From NCBI GenBank assembly GCA_020846975.1, contig JADLCX010000060.1:45802-109801 (forward strand): 64,000 bases of DNA. Direction: 5' to 3'. A program made the translations under genes and the position numbers. Below, one piece after another: positions 15,813 through 24,420 of the stretch. Each line of letters begins with the position of its first letter. Positions within the stretch are counted from its first letter, which is position 1. The DNA is from Phycisphaerales bacterium. GTDB taxonomy: Bacteria; Planctomycetota; Phycisphaerae; Phycisphaerales; UBA1924. The notes beneath the pieces were generated by a model. It was not told where the DNA came from. It ran no database searches and worked only from the letters and a program-made list of their open reading frames with translations.

Positions 15813-16883
15813 ATGACACGGTACGAGCACAACGGATTCGCGGATGCGATCGGCGAGGCTTCGAGCGCGCTGGTCGCATCCATCCGCGGCGATGGCCTGA
15901 CCCGCCTCCGCCCCAGCCGGCGCTTTCCGCGGCCGGGTGCTGTCGGCGCGCCGATGCGTGCCGAGCAAGGCGCGGTCCGGGCCGCGGACCTTGCCGGTCT
16001 CCGAGACCTCGTGGAGCAGGCTCGTCGTCTCATGTTTCCCGGTTATTTCGATTCCGAGCCGCTCTGGGATGGCGAGATCGAGCCTCGCGTCAGCCGACTC
16101 TGCGAGTCGATCGCCGGTGCGCTGGGGCAGGAAGTCCGGACCGTCATGCGCTACCGGCGCAGCGAGCCCGGCGCGGAAGGTTGGAGCGTCAAGGGTGATG
16201 ACGAGTTCGTCCACCACGCCGTCTCCACGTTCATGCGCCGACTTCCCGCCGTCCGCCACCTGCTCGCGCTCGATGTTCAGGCCGCGTACGACGGCGACCC
16301 CGCCGCCGAACACACCGACGAGATCATCCTTTGCTACCCGGGGCTCGATGCCATTTTCACGCACCGCATCGCCCACGAACTCTACCAACTCCAGGTCCCG
16401 CTCCTGGCCCGAGTCATGGGTGAGCAGGCCCACAGCCGCACGGGCATCGACATCCACCCCGGCGCGCAGGTCGGCGAGAGTTTCTTCATCGACCATGGCT
16501 CGGCCACCGTCATCGGCGAGACCAGCGTGATCGGCAAGCAAGTCAAGGTCTATCAGGGGGTTACCCTTGGCGCGCGAAGTTTTCCGAAGGACGAGCGCGG
16601 GCGTGTGATCCGCGGCATCAAGCGCCACCCGACCATCGGCGATCGCGTCACCATCTACGCCGGCGCCGTCATCCTCGGGGGCGACACGGTGATCGGCGAC
16701 GACTGCGTGATTGCCGGCGGAGTCTTTGTCACATCGAGCGTGCCGCCCGGCCACGTTGTGCAGCAAACCCGCCCCGAGCCGGTGCTCAAGCCCACGCTTC
16801 GGGATTCCAAGAACGCGCCAACCAGACCAGACTCTCCGAAATCATCCCAGTTGGGATGGCTGGAAGACGGGGCCGGTATCTGA
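15813..16883 (+). CDS. cysE: Serine O-acetyltransferase
   Basis: 356 residues from ATG 15813. It transfers acetyl from acetyl-CoA to serine, the step before cysteine. The N-terminal helical domain ends in FTHRIAHELYQLQVPLLARV, then TGIDIHPGAQVGESFFIDHG opens the left-handed beta-helix. Active-site His residues are visible in DIHPGA and IDHGSA, with the lid-like region IKRHPTIGDRVTIYAGA. The long N-terminal extension (~100 residues before RDLVEQAR) and the LCESIAGAL-type helix resemble the EpsC/plant-like group rather than E. coli CysE. No cysteine synthase is adjacent; transsulfuration enzymes lie at 34-37 kb. Confidence 0.9.
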   Translation: MTRYEHNGFADAIGEASSALVASIRGDGLTRLRPSRRFPRPGAVGAPMRAEQGAVRAADLAGLRDLVEQARRLMFPGYFDSEPLWDGEIEPRVSRLCESIAGALGQEVRTVMRYRRSEPGAEGWSVKGDDEFVHHAVSTFMRRLPAVRHLLALDVQAAYDGDPAAEHTDEIILCYPGLDAIFTHRIAHELYQLQVPLLARVMGEQAHSRTGIDIHPGAQVGESFFIDHGSATVIGETSVIGKQVKVYQGVTLGARSFPKDERGRVIRGIKRHPTIGDRVTIYAGAVILGGDTVIGDDCVIAGGVFVTSSVPPGHVVQQTRPEPVLKPTLRDSKNAPTRPDSPKSSQLGWLEDGAGI

Positions 16884-17249
16884 AATCTTATTCGAATTCC
16901 ATTGAATTACCCGAGATGGGGTATTGACGGAGGATCAGGCGCTCGTGTAGCGTACCTCCCGAGTGCAGATACAGAGATCCGGCACCTGTGCAAGGCCGGG
17001 CCTGTGAGCGAGAGAGACTCCAAGACGCGTCGGTATCTCGAACGAGATGTTGCCTCGTTGTGCTGCGGCGGATTCGCGGCGGACGAGGCGGTGTGGCCGC
17101 GCGTGTTCTTTACAGGGCGCGTTCGCGGGTTTGAGAGAGCTGGTCCGGGCACGGCGCGCGCGTGCGCGTGGTGACCGGGCCGAGACCTTGCGAGGGCGCG
17201 CCGCGGCACGTGAGCGGCGGAGTCCATCGCGAATGTATTGGAGAGAGAC
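16884..17249 (+). promoter_or_regulatory. Long leader with possible sigma-70 promoter
   Basis: A 366-base gap without a gene. TTGACG (16924-16929) and TAGCGT (16948-16953), 18 bases apart, could be a housekeeping promoter. If used, it would give a ~290-base untranslated leader before the nidogen-domain gene, long enough for regulation. No known riboswitch was recognised. GGAGAGAG just upstream of 17250 is the ribosome site. Confidence 0.35.
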
Positions 17250-18086
17250 ATGAAGAATCTTCGTACGTCGGTTCTGGCCCTCGTGGTGGCCGGGGCGACC
17301 GGCACGGCGCTGGCCGATGCCAACTCGCTGAACCTGCTCTTCCCCTTTGACAGCGCCAACCCGGTCGGCACCGGTTGGACACAGTCGATGGACCCGAACG
17401 ATGACGGAAGCACGGGCTCCACGGCTCTGGGCTTCAACTTCTGCCTTTATGAGACGGACTACAGCTCGGTCTTCATCAACAACAACGGCAACGTCTCGTT
17501 CGGCGGTCCGTTCAGCACCTTCACCGCCTCGGGCTTCCCCACCACCGGCTTCCAGATGGTCGCTCCGTTCTGGGGCGATGTGGACACCCGCAATCGCGTG
17601 AATGGCGGCATCGAGACCAACCTCGTCTGGCACCGCACCTACGACACCAACGCCGACACCGTGCCCGATGTCTTCGTCGTGACGTGGGATTCGGTCGGCT
17701 ACTTCAACGCGCAGAACGATCTCCGCAACACGTTCCAGCTCGCCATGGCCGCCGATCCCAACCACTTCGGCCCGAGCCTCAACGCCGCGTTCAGCTACGG
17801 CGACATGCAGTGGACGACCGGCAGCGCCTCCGGCGGCGTCGGCGGATTCGGCGGAGTTCCCGCCACGGTCGGCATCAACAACGGCGACGGCATCCGCTTC
17901 AGCCAACTCGGCCGCTTCGACCACGCGGGTGTCGACTACAACGAGATGGCCGGTCTGCCCAGCGGCGTCTCGTTCCTCGACAACCGCGACTTCTACTTCA
18001 ACGCCTGCGAGGGTATCGTTCCGACACCCAGCGCGATGGCGCTGCTCGGCCTCGGCGGCCTGATCGGCCTCCGCCGCCGCCGCTGA
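17250..18086 (+). CDS. Secreted nidogen-like domain protein with planctomycete sorting tail
   Basis: 278 residues from ATG 17250. Signal peptide KNLRTSVLALVVAGATGTALA. The body matches the extracellular NIDO pattern: LGFNFCLYETDYSSVFINNNG, VSFGGPFSTFTA, MVAPFWGDVDTR, then FVVTWDSVGYF and NTFQLAMA. The C-terminus, VPTPSAMALLGLGGLIGL followed by an Arg tract, is the PEP-CTERM-like sorting signal of planctomycetes (short motif, hydrophobic helix, Arg cluster), which suggests processing and anchoring in the envelope. A strong intrinsic terminator follows. Role inferred: surface or matrix adhesion protein. Confidence 0.85.
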   Translation: MKNLRTSVLALVVAGATGTALADANSLNLLFPFDSANPVGTGWTQSMDPNDDGSTGSTALGFNFCLYETDYSSVFINNNGNVSFGGPFSTFTASGFPTTGFQMVAPFWGDVDTRNRVNGGIETNLVWHRTYDTNADTVPDVFVVTWDSVGYFNAQNDLRNTFQLAMAADPNHFGPSLNAAFSYGDMQWTTGSASGGVGGFGGVPATVGINNGDGIRFSQLGRFDHAGVDYNEMAGLPSGVSFLDNRDFYFNACEGIVPTPSAMALLGLGGLIGLRRRR

Positions 18087-18116
18087 TGCGTCCCTGACTC
18101 TGGAACACTCTTCGGG

Positions 18117-18150
18117 CGTGCCCGCCTTCGCGGCGGGCACGTCTCTTTTT
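18117..18150 (+). terminator. Intrinsic terminator after the nidogen-domain gene
   Basis: CGTGCCCGCC (18117-18126) and GGCGGGCACG (18132-18141) form a 10-bp stem with loop TTCGC, followed by TCTCTTTTT (18142-18150). Confidence 0.85.
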
Positions 18151-18239
18151 GGGGTACCGAGCGTTTCCGAGGCGGGATTGCCGAGGCGACAGGCTGCTAC
18201 GGCTTCAGTTGGCCCTTCCTCTGTCCGATACTCATCCTC

Positions 18240-18452
18240 ATGGACGGCCTTACCTCGCACATCCTCGACATCCAGCAGGCCCAGTTCCAGCAGCGGGTTG
18301 ATTACGCCGTCCTGCGGAAGGTCCTTGACTCACAGTCCGCCGCGGGCGATGCCGCGGTCAGGCTGGTCGAGTCGGCCGCAAGATCGCAGCGACAGGTCGT
18401 CGAGTCTCTCGACGCGATCAGCGCCGAAGGCCGCCTCGACGTTACGGGCTGA
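18240..18452 (+). CDS. YjfB-like putative motility protein
   Basis: 70 residues from ATG 18240. The pattern (MDGLTSHILDIQQAQFQQRV, then DYAVLRKVLDSQSAAGDA and LVESAA) fits the small YjfB family (PF14070): about 60 residues, helical, found in many flagellated bacteria but without an assigned mechanism. No signal peptide. There are no flagellar genes nearby in this window. A hairpin follows at 18481. Confidence 0.6.
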   Translation: MDGLTSHILDIQQAQFQQRVDYAVLRKVLDSQSAAGDAAVRLVESAARSQRQVVESLDAISAEGRLDVTG

Positions 18453-18908
18453 GCGTGCCGGGGCACCCCAAAAACGAAAAACCGCTCGGTCCGGTCCGTG
18501 ACGGATCGAGCGGTCCAACACCCGCACACTGCGGATGAGACGAGCAAAGGTTTCCGGGTAGAGTCGGTTGTCCGTTCCCGGGTCGGCCTCACGATCCGAC
18601 CGACGCCGCTCGGCGCTGCTGCGGCCCTAGCCTCAGCGCCGAGCGGTGCGGCCGTTCAGAGGGATGCAAAGACCGATGGGGAGGTCTGACCCATCGATCT
18701 CTTCTTGAGGCGACAATCTCACTGCAACGACCATGCCATGGCGTTGGCTGGCTCCAAGCCCGCTGGCGTGGCCACCCGCGGCCTCTTGGTGGCCACGCTG
18801 GGCCAGCTCGGGCCACACGGGTGGCCACATCTGGTCATCCCGGCAGGGTGTCCGGCGGTTCGCAACCCGCACGCTCGCAACGCACGTTTCGATCTACAAT
18901 CCCGCTCA
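18453..18908. other. Intergenic region with strong hairpins and GTGGCCAC repeats
   Basis: About 455 bases with no supported gene. CCGCTCGGCGCTG (18606-18618) pairs perfectly with CAGCGCCGAGCGG (18634-18646). Further right the 8-base palindrome GTGGCCAC occurs three times (18768, 18789, 18821) within 61 bases. It may be a structured leader of lpxD, a small RNA, or decayed repeats; no family recognised. Confidence 0.35.
18481..18514. terminator. Hairpin after the YjfB-like gene
   Basis: ACCGCTCGGTCCG (18481-18493) pairs with CGGATCGAGCGGT (18502-18514), 13 pairs including one G-T. An A-rich run precedes it, giving a T-rich tail only on the minus strand. It may end the YjfB-like transcript. Confidence 0.45.
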
Positions 18909-20015
18909 ATGATCGAAACCACCGAGCCCCGCGCTGACGGAAAAGGTCTTGACGCCGCGTCCGGCGGGTTGACCGCCGCGAGCATCGCGGTCGCCGTCGG
19001 CGGAGAGTTGGTCGGCCCGCGCGACCTGGCCATCCGCGACGCCTCGGGCTTGGAACACGCCGGTCCAGGATCGCTCAGTTTCATCCGCTCGGCGAAGTTC
19101 GCCGCGGGATGGGCGTCGAGCAAGGCCGCCGCGGCGTTGGTGTCTCGTGGCATCAGCGTTCCGGGCCACGACCCCTCGCGGCGCGCGTTGATCATCGTGG
19201 ACAACGCCGACCTTGCGATGGTCAAGGTCCTGTCCCTGCTCAAGCCGCCCGACCATCGGCCCGCGGAATCGGACCGAACGCGCGCTTCGGTCGATCCGAC
19301 CGCAAGTATCGGCCGCGGCGTCACGGTCGGGATCAACACCGTCATCGGGCCGCGCGCCAGGATCGGCGACGGGTGCGTCATCCACGCGAACGTGACGATC
19401 GGCGCCGATGTGACGATCGGCCCGGCGACCACGCTCCATCCCGGCGTGGTGGTCTACGACCGCTGCACCATCGGCGCCCAGTGCACGCTCCACGCGGGCG
19501 TGGTGATCGGCGCCGACGGGTTCGGCTACGTTCCCGACCCGCAGGGCCGTGGGCTGATCAAGGTTCCCCATGTCGGCACGGTCGAGATCGGCAATGCCGT
19601 GGAGATCGGAGCCAACTCGTGCATCGACCGGGGCAAGTTCGGCGCGACCACGATCGGGGACGGAAGCAAGATCGACAACCTCGTGCAGGTGGGGCACAAC
19701 GTGCGGGTCGGCCGCTCGTGCATCGTCTGCGGGATGACCGGGATCGGCGGCAGCGCGATCATCGAGGATGGGGCGGTTATCGCCGGACAGGTGGGCATCC
19801 AGGATGGACGGCGCGTCGGGGCGCGGGCGACGATCAGCGCGATGACCGGCGTCATGAGCGATGTTCCCGCGGGGCAGGTCTGCTTCGGCATTCCAGCCGC
19901 GCCCATCACCGAGCAGATGCGGGCGCAGGTCGCGCTCCGCTATTTGTCCGAGCACATGAAACAGGTCAAGGCCATGGTTCGGGCGCAGGAAGACCGCGAA
20001 GCGACGGGTCCGTAA
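18909..20015 (+). CDS. lpxD: UDP-3-O-acyl-glucosamine N-acyltransferase
   Basis: 368 residues from ATG 18909. LpxD adds the N-linked acyl chain in lipid A synthesis. The N-terminal uridine-binding domain (GSLSFIRSAKFAAGWASSKA) is followed by a long hexapeptide left-handed beta-helix (VGINTVIGPRARIGDGCVIH; IGADGFGYVPDPQG). The catalytic His is in DNLVQVGHNVRVG, and the C-terminal helix (EHMKQVKAMVRAQ) closes the protein. The signatures VEIGANSCIDRGKFG and MTGIGGSAIIEDGAVIAGQ are diagnostic for LpxD. Upstream codons are open but lack homology, so the short start is chosen. It is far from lpxC (3.8 kb). Confidence 0.95.
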   Translation: MIETTEPRADGKGLDAASGGLTAASIAVAVGGELVGPRDLAIRDASGLEHAGPGSLSFIRSAKFAAGWASSKAAAALVSRGISVPGHDPSRRALIIVDNADLAMVKVLSLLKPPDHRPAESDRTRASVDPTASIGRGVTVGINTVIGPRARIGDGCVIHANVTIGADVTIGPATTLHPGVVVYDRCTIGAQCTLHAGVVIGADGFGYVPDPQGRGLIKVPHVGTVEIGNAVEIGANSCIDRGKFGATTIGDGSKIDNLVQVGHNVRVGRSCIVCGMTGIGGSAIIEDGAVIAGQVGIQDGRRVGARATISAMTGVMSDVPAGQVCFGIPAAPITEQMRAQVALRYLSEHMKQVKAMVRAQEDREATGP

Positions 20016-20355
20016 CGGCGGAGGGGGCGGGGACGAAGGGTGGGAGAGGGGCGTCGGCCGACGTGCTCGCCCAGACACCTGAACCGGACGATCGCATCGC
20101 GCGCGAAGGCCGGGAGCGCGAGCGTTACGCGCCCGAGCGAATCGGTCGCGGCGTCGAGCAGCGCGGCCGGCTCGGTCGGTCCGCTTCCGGGTCGCCCTTC
20201 CGCCGCGGCCGCAAGCAGGATGTCGCCGCCGCGGGCGACGCGGCGGATTCAGGTTCATGCAGAGAATGAAGTCGCGTTTGGTGGCGTTCTCCCGTAGGAT
20301 CGGGGGTTCGTGTCCGAACGGGTCAACCGACGACTGGCGGACAGGAGACCAACAC
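20016..20355. other. Intergenic region without a supported gene
   Basis: About 340 GC-rich bases between lpxD and the phosphoesterase gene. Open frames exist on both strands, but their products are Arg/Ala-rich with no motif or ribosome site. AGGAG at 20343-20347 serves the next gene. I see nothing else. Confidence 0.4.
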
Positions 20356-21378
20356 GTGAACGGCAAGCAGGTGGATCGACGGGACATCGTCAAACTCGGT
20401 GCGGCCGGTGTTCTCGGCCTGACGCTAGGCGGCGGGCGCGTGGCGCAGGCGGCCGCCCGCTCGGTCATGCCCCGGTCGCGTCGGCCAGCCCCGGCGACGA
20501 GCCTTCGGCTCGCGCACCTCACCGATATCCACGTTCAGCCCGAGAAGCGCGCCGGCGAGGGAATGGCCGCGTGCCTGAAGCACGTCATGGCGCTCAAGGA
20601 TCGGCCTCACCTCGTCGTTACCGGGGGCGACCTGGTGATGGATTCGTTCGCCCATCCCCAAGCCCGCACCCGCGAGCAGTGGGACCTGCTTGGAAAAGTG
20701 CTCGAAGACGGGATCGCATCGGAGGTGCGTCTCGCGCACGCGCTCGGCAACCACGACATCTGGGGTTGGAACAAGTCCAAGAGCAAGACCACCGGCGACG
20801 AGCCGGGCTGGGGCAAGAAGTACGCCATGGAGCGGCTCGGGCTCGCACGCCCGTACCACAGCCTGGTGATGAACGGGTGGCGCGTGATCGTGCTCGACAG
20901 TGTCGCGGTCGATCCTCGCGACCCCAACGGCTACATCGCGCGGCTGGATGACGAGCAGCGGGCCTGGCTGGAGGCCGAACTCATCGCCGCGGCGGAACCC
21001 GTGGTGGTCGTGAGCCATGTCCCCATCCTATCGATGGTCGCTCTCTGCTACACCGGCAAGGCCAACGAGAAGGAGTTGCGTTGGGAGACCGGCGCCGGGC
21101 TCATGCACATCGACGGCATGAGGCTGCACAAACTGTTCACCGAGGGAGCGGGCAAGGGCAAGGTCAAGCTCTGCCTCAGCGGCCACATCCACAAGATCGA
21201 CCGCGTGGAGATGGACGGCCTGACCTACATCTGCGACGGCGCGGTGTGCGGGAGTTGGTGGAACGGGAAGAAGAACCAGTGCGATGAGGGGTACGGCGTT
21301 GTTGATCTGGCGAGCGACGGGTCGTTCGTGCACCGGTACGAGACCTATGGGTGGAAGGCCGCCAGTTCGCCGGAATGA
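20356..21378 (+). CDS. Tat-exported metallophosphoesterase
   Basis: 340 residues from GTG 20356, chosen because AGGAG lies 8 bases upstream and because it opens a twin-Arg type signal (VDRRDIVKLGAAGVLGLTLGGG). The calcineurin-like dinuclear metal motifs are complete: HLTDIHVQ, VTGGDLVMD, LGNHDIWGW, VVVSHVPI and SGHIHKID. The protein is predicted to act outside the cytoplasmic membrane after folding with its metals. A long loop with Trp/Lys (WGWNKSKSKTTGDEPGWGKKYA) is a family feature of secreted phosphohydrolases. Substrate unknown. It is convergent with the FG-GAP gene, whose stop lies 9 bases away. Confidence 0.88.
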   Translation: MNGKQVDRRDIVKLGAAGVLGLTLGGGRVAQAAARSVMPRSRRPAPATSLRLAHLTDIHVQPEKRAGEGMAACLKHVMALKDRPHLVVTGGDLVMDSFAHPQARTREQWDLLGKVLEDGIASEVRLAHALGNHDIWGWNKSKSKTTGDEPGWGKKYAMERLGLARPYHSLVMNGWRVIVLDSVAVDPRDPNGYIARLDDEQRAWLEAELIAAAEPVVVVSHVPILSMVALCYTGKANEKELRWETGAGLMHIDGMRLHKLFTEGAGKGKVKLCLSGHIHKIDRVEMDGLTYICDGAVCGSWWNGKKNQCDEGYGVVDLASDGSFVHRYETYGWKAASSPE

Positions 21379-21386
21379 GAGGCACG

Positions 21387-22724
21387 TCAATACCTGAAGA
21401 GGTATGCCGCGCCGACGCCCGACTGGCCTTGTGGGTCTTCGTAACACAGCCCGTCGCTCACAAACACCCGGACTTCATGCGGAGCAGTGCCGGACTGCTT
21501 GCCCAGCCCGACAACGGCCGCGCCAAACGATTCCGATCGACGGCGTGAGGGCGACGTGATGATGCGCAGACCTTGGAAGGTCGCGCCCGAGTACAGGTGC
21601 ATGCGGCCACCACCCGCGGCATAGCGGGTTCTTTCACCCGGCGCGCCGACGGCAAGGTCGGGTGTGCCGTCGCCGTCAATGTCGGGAATGCCGGCGATCG
21701 ATGCGCCAAATCCGCCGCGCCGCCTATCCGTCGGAGGCTTGAGGGTTGTAAGCAGTCGGCCGCGCGGACCGAAGATGTGCACGCGCCCGGGGACATCCGG
21801 CGGTTGGCCCGGTCCTTCGCCCGGCGCGGACACGATGATCTCGCTCAGGCCATCGTTGTTCAGATCCCCAGCCTCGGCGACCACCGCGCCGAACTCTCCC
21901 GTGGCCCTCGCGCTCGGCGAATCAAGCGTGTGCAGCAAGCGCCCGGTGGCGCCCGAGTAGACATACACCTTTCCCGACCGCTCTCCCGCGCTGCCGTCGT
22001 GCGATTTCGCGCCAACAACCACATCAGGCCGGCCGTCACCGTCAACATCCTTCAATCCGGCCAGCGACTCACCAAAGCCCGAGTCGCCTTGTGATGCGGG
22101 CGAAACCAGCTCGCGCAGCACCGCACCCGTTCGGCCGGAGAAGATCCACACATGAGGGCGACTGTGGCCGCCGTTCCAGGCTCGCAGGTACACATTGCTG
22201 GCGACAAAGTCGCCGCGGCCGTCGCCATCAACATCCGGCAGGCCTGCGACCGCTGTTCCGAAGCGGGCGATGTACTCGCTCGATGGGGGATAGATCAGGC
22301 GTATGAATGATCCGTCGCGGCCGGAGAACACGTGCACCCGCCCGGGACCCTCGCCGGGCGCGCCAACGACAATGTCGCCGGATCCGTCACCGTCAACATC
22401 AGACAGGCCCGCGACCGACTGCCCGAAGTTGCCGAAGAGATCCTGGAAGGGCGACTCAAGCACATCGACCCGGTGCCCCGCGTTCCCGCCAAACACATAC
22501 ACGCGGCCGGCCTCCCAGTCCTCACCAACCTTCTGGTAGGGCACGCCGATGAGCACATCGGGCATGCTGTCACCGGTCAGGTCCGGGACCGAGGCGATGC
22601 AGAACCCGAAACTCTCATCGGGTTCCCCGCTGAGGGGCCGCAGAGCGGTCTGAGCCTGCAGCGTGGTGGCCAAAGTCAGCGAGATCGCCGCGAATGCTCG
22701 AGCGCTTGCAGGTCTCGGGAGCAT
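21387..22724 (-). CDS. Secreted FG-GAP beta-propeller protein
   Basis: About 445 residues from ATG 22724, chosen because a signal peptide starts there (RAFAAISLTLATTLQAQ). Seven FG-GAP/integrin-alpha-like blades can be counted, with repeating segments such as FGQSVAGLSDVDGDGSGDI, FGESLAGLKDVDGDGRPDV and FGASIAGIPDIDGDGTPDL. Asp-x-Asp-Gly-Asp calcium loops occur in most blades; the first (DLTGDSMPD) and the last are degenerate. A seven-bladed calcium-binding propeller is implied. No catalytic or anchoring domain is attached. Likely an extracellular binding or surface protein. Divergent from the catalase gene. Confidence 0.85.
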   Translation of the reverse strand: MLPRPASARAFAAISLTLATTLQAQTALRPLSGEPDESFGFCIASVPDLTGDSMPDVLIGVPYQKVGEDWEAGRVYVFGGNAGHRVDVLESPFQDLFGNFGQSVAGLSDVDGDGSGDIVVGAPGEGPGRVHVFSGRDGSFIRLIYPPSSEYIARFGTAVAGLPDVDGDGRGDFVASNVYLRAWNGGHSRPHVWIFSGRTGAVLRELVSPASQGDSGFGESLAGLKDVDGDGRPDVVVGAKSHDGSAGERSGKVYVYSGATGRLLHTLDSPSARATGEFGAVVAEAGDLNNDGLSEIIVSAPGEGPGQPPDVPGRVHIFGPRGRLLTTLKPPTDRRRGGFGASIAGIPDIDGDGTPDLAVGAPGERTRYAAGGGRMHLYSGATFQGLRIITSPSRRRSESFGAAVVGLGKQSGTAPHEVRVFVSDGLCYEDPQGQSGVGAAYLFRY

Positions 22725-22856
22725 GCACCAAATCCTAGGTGAGGAAAGTGCCGGGATGCTGTGCCAGCAATCCTGAAGAAGGTGGCCATGGCTAGGAGTT
22801 TGCGTGGGCGCTCTGCGGAGCGTGCATTGGCCCGTCTCAGGGTTCGGCATACTGTC

Positions 22857-22871
22857 TTAGAATCATTCCAC
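22857..22871 (+). promoter_or_regulatory. PerR/Fur-box-like operator in front of catalase
   Basis: TTAGAATCATTCCAC matches the dyad TTAGAATNATTCTAA at 13 of 15 positions, 22 bases before the catalase ATG. TAGAAT inside it could also be the -10 element. PerR-type repressors commonly control catalases through such 7-1-7 boxes. The regulator gene is not in the window, so this rests on sequence resemblance alone. Confidence 0.45.
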
Positions 22872-22893
22872 GATATCTCAGGGAGAACCTCGC

Positions 22894-24408
22894 ATGGCCC
22901 ACGGCACCAATGGACAGAACGGGCATACCTGCCCCGCGCAGGGAACCGAACCGCGACTGACGACCGCCAACGGCGCGCCGATCGGTGTGCAGCAGGCACT
23001 CACCGCCGGACCGCGAGGACCCGTGCTGATGCAGGATGTCGCGCTGCTCGAACAGATGCAGCACTTCAACCGCGAGCGCATCCCCGAGCGGGTCGTTCAT
23101 GCCAAGGGTTCCGGGGCGTATGGCACGTTCACCGTGACCGGTGATGTGTCGAAGCTCACCCGCGCGAGGTTCTTGGAGAAGGCCGGCAAGAAGACCGAGT
23201 GCTTCCTGAGGTTCTCGACCGTGGCCGGCGAGCGCGGCGCGGCCGATGCCGAGCGAGACGTGCGCGGCTTCGCGCTCAGGTTCTATACCGAAGAAGGCAA
23301 CTGGGACATGGTCGGCAACAACACGCCGGTCTTTTTCGTGCGCGATCCGTACAAGTTTCAGATGTTCATCCACACCCAGAAGCGTCACCCGCAGACCAAC
23401 CTGCGCGACATGGACATGCAGTGGGACTTCTGGTCGATGTGCCCGGAGAGTCTGCACCAGGTCACGATCCTGTTCTCGGATCGCGGCATTCCCGCGTCCT
23501 ACCGCCACATCAACGGGTACGGCAGCCACACCTATTCGATGATCAACGCCCAGGGCGGGCGCGTGTGGTGCAAGTTCCACTTCAAGACGCGGCAGGGCAT
23601 CCGGAACATGACCGACGACGAGGCCGCGGCGGTCATCGGCTCCGACCGCGAGAGCCACCAGCGCGACCTGTTCGAGGCGATCGCGCGGCGCGAGTTCCCG
23701 AAGTGGCGTGTCTGCATCCAGACGATGACCCAGGCGCAGGCCGAGGCGTTCCGATGGAACCCGTTCGACCTCACGAAAGTCTGGCCGCACAGGGAGTTCC
23801 CGCTCATCGAGATCGGCGAGCTGGAACTCAACCGCAACCCGGAGAACTACTTCGCCGAGGTCGAGCAGGCGGCGTTCAAGCCCAGCGCGCTGGTGCCGGG
23901 CATCGGTCCGAGCCCCGACAAGATGCTGCAGGCGCGGCTGATGAGTTACGCCGACACGCACCTGCACCGCCTGGGCGTCAACCACCACCAGGTTCCCGTG
24001 AACAGGCCCCGCTGCCCGGTGATGAACTACATCCGGGACGGCGCGCTGGCCGACGGCGCGGCGGGCTCGAAGCCGAACTACTGGCCGAACACGGTCGCCG
24101 GCACGCCGCAGCCCGACCCCGCGTTCGCCGATCCGGCGTGGAAACTCGGCCAGACGATCGTGGACCGGTTCGATTCAACGGTGGACCACGACGACTACAC
24201 CCAGCCGGGCAACCTGTACCGCCTGTTCGACGAAGGCCAGCGCGAGCGGCTCGCGACCCGGATCTGCGGCGGGCTGGGCCGTGCGCGGAAGGAGGTCCAG
24301 ATGCGCCAGTTGTGCCATTTCTTCCGGGCCGATGAGGACTACGGACGGCGCATCGCCAAGAAGCTCGGCCTCGACGTCTCGGCGATGATGGCCGCCCAGC
24401 CGGCGTGA
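22894..24408 (+). CDS. katA: Monofunctional heme catalase
   Basis: 504 residues, the size of the small-subunit clade. It converts hydrogen peroxide to water and oxygen. The catalase active-site signature FNRERIPERVVHAKGSGAYG (~60-79; catalytic His in VVHAKG) and the Asn of GNNTPVFFVRDP are present. The heme-ligand region reads RLMSYADTHLHRLG (~349-362); Met replaces the usual Phe in RLFSY, the ligand Tyr being intact. No signal peptide, so cytoplasmic. A PerR/Fur-like box lies 22 bases upstream, consistent with peroxide induction. Convergent with a glycosyltransferase gene 12 bases away. Confidence 0.95.
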   Translation: MAHGTNGQNGHTCPAQGTEPRLTTANGAPIGVQQALTAGPRGPVLMQDVALLEQMQHFNRERIPERVVHAKGSGAYGTFTVTGDVSKLTRARFLEKAGKKTECFLRFSTVAGERGAADAERDVRGFALRFYTEEGNWDMVGNNTPVFFVRDPYKFQMFIHTQKRHPQTNLRDMDMQWDFWSMCPESLHQVTILFSDRGIPASYRHINGYGSHTYSMINAQGGRVWCKFHFKTRQGIRNMTDDEAAAVIGSDRESHQRDLFEAIARREFPKWRVCIQTMTQAQAEAFRWNPFDLTKVWPHREFPLIEIGELELNRNPENYFAEVEQAAFKPSALVPGIGPSPDKMLQARLMSYADTHLHRLGVNHHQVPVNRPRCPVMNYIRDGALADGAAGSKPNYWPNTVAGTPQPDPAFADPAWKLGQTIVDRFDSTVDHDDYTQPGNLYRLFDEGQRERLATRICGGLGRARKEVQMRQLCHFFRADEDYGRRIAKKLGLDVSAMMAAQPA

Positions 24409-24420
24409 GGGCCGGTTCGC

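Noticed and set aside
18906..20522. A 538-codon open frame on the minus strand
   Set aside because: It is antisense to lpxD, which is unmistakable on the plus strand.
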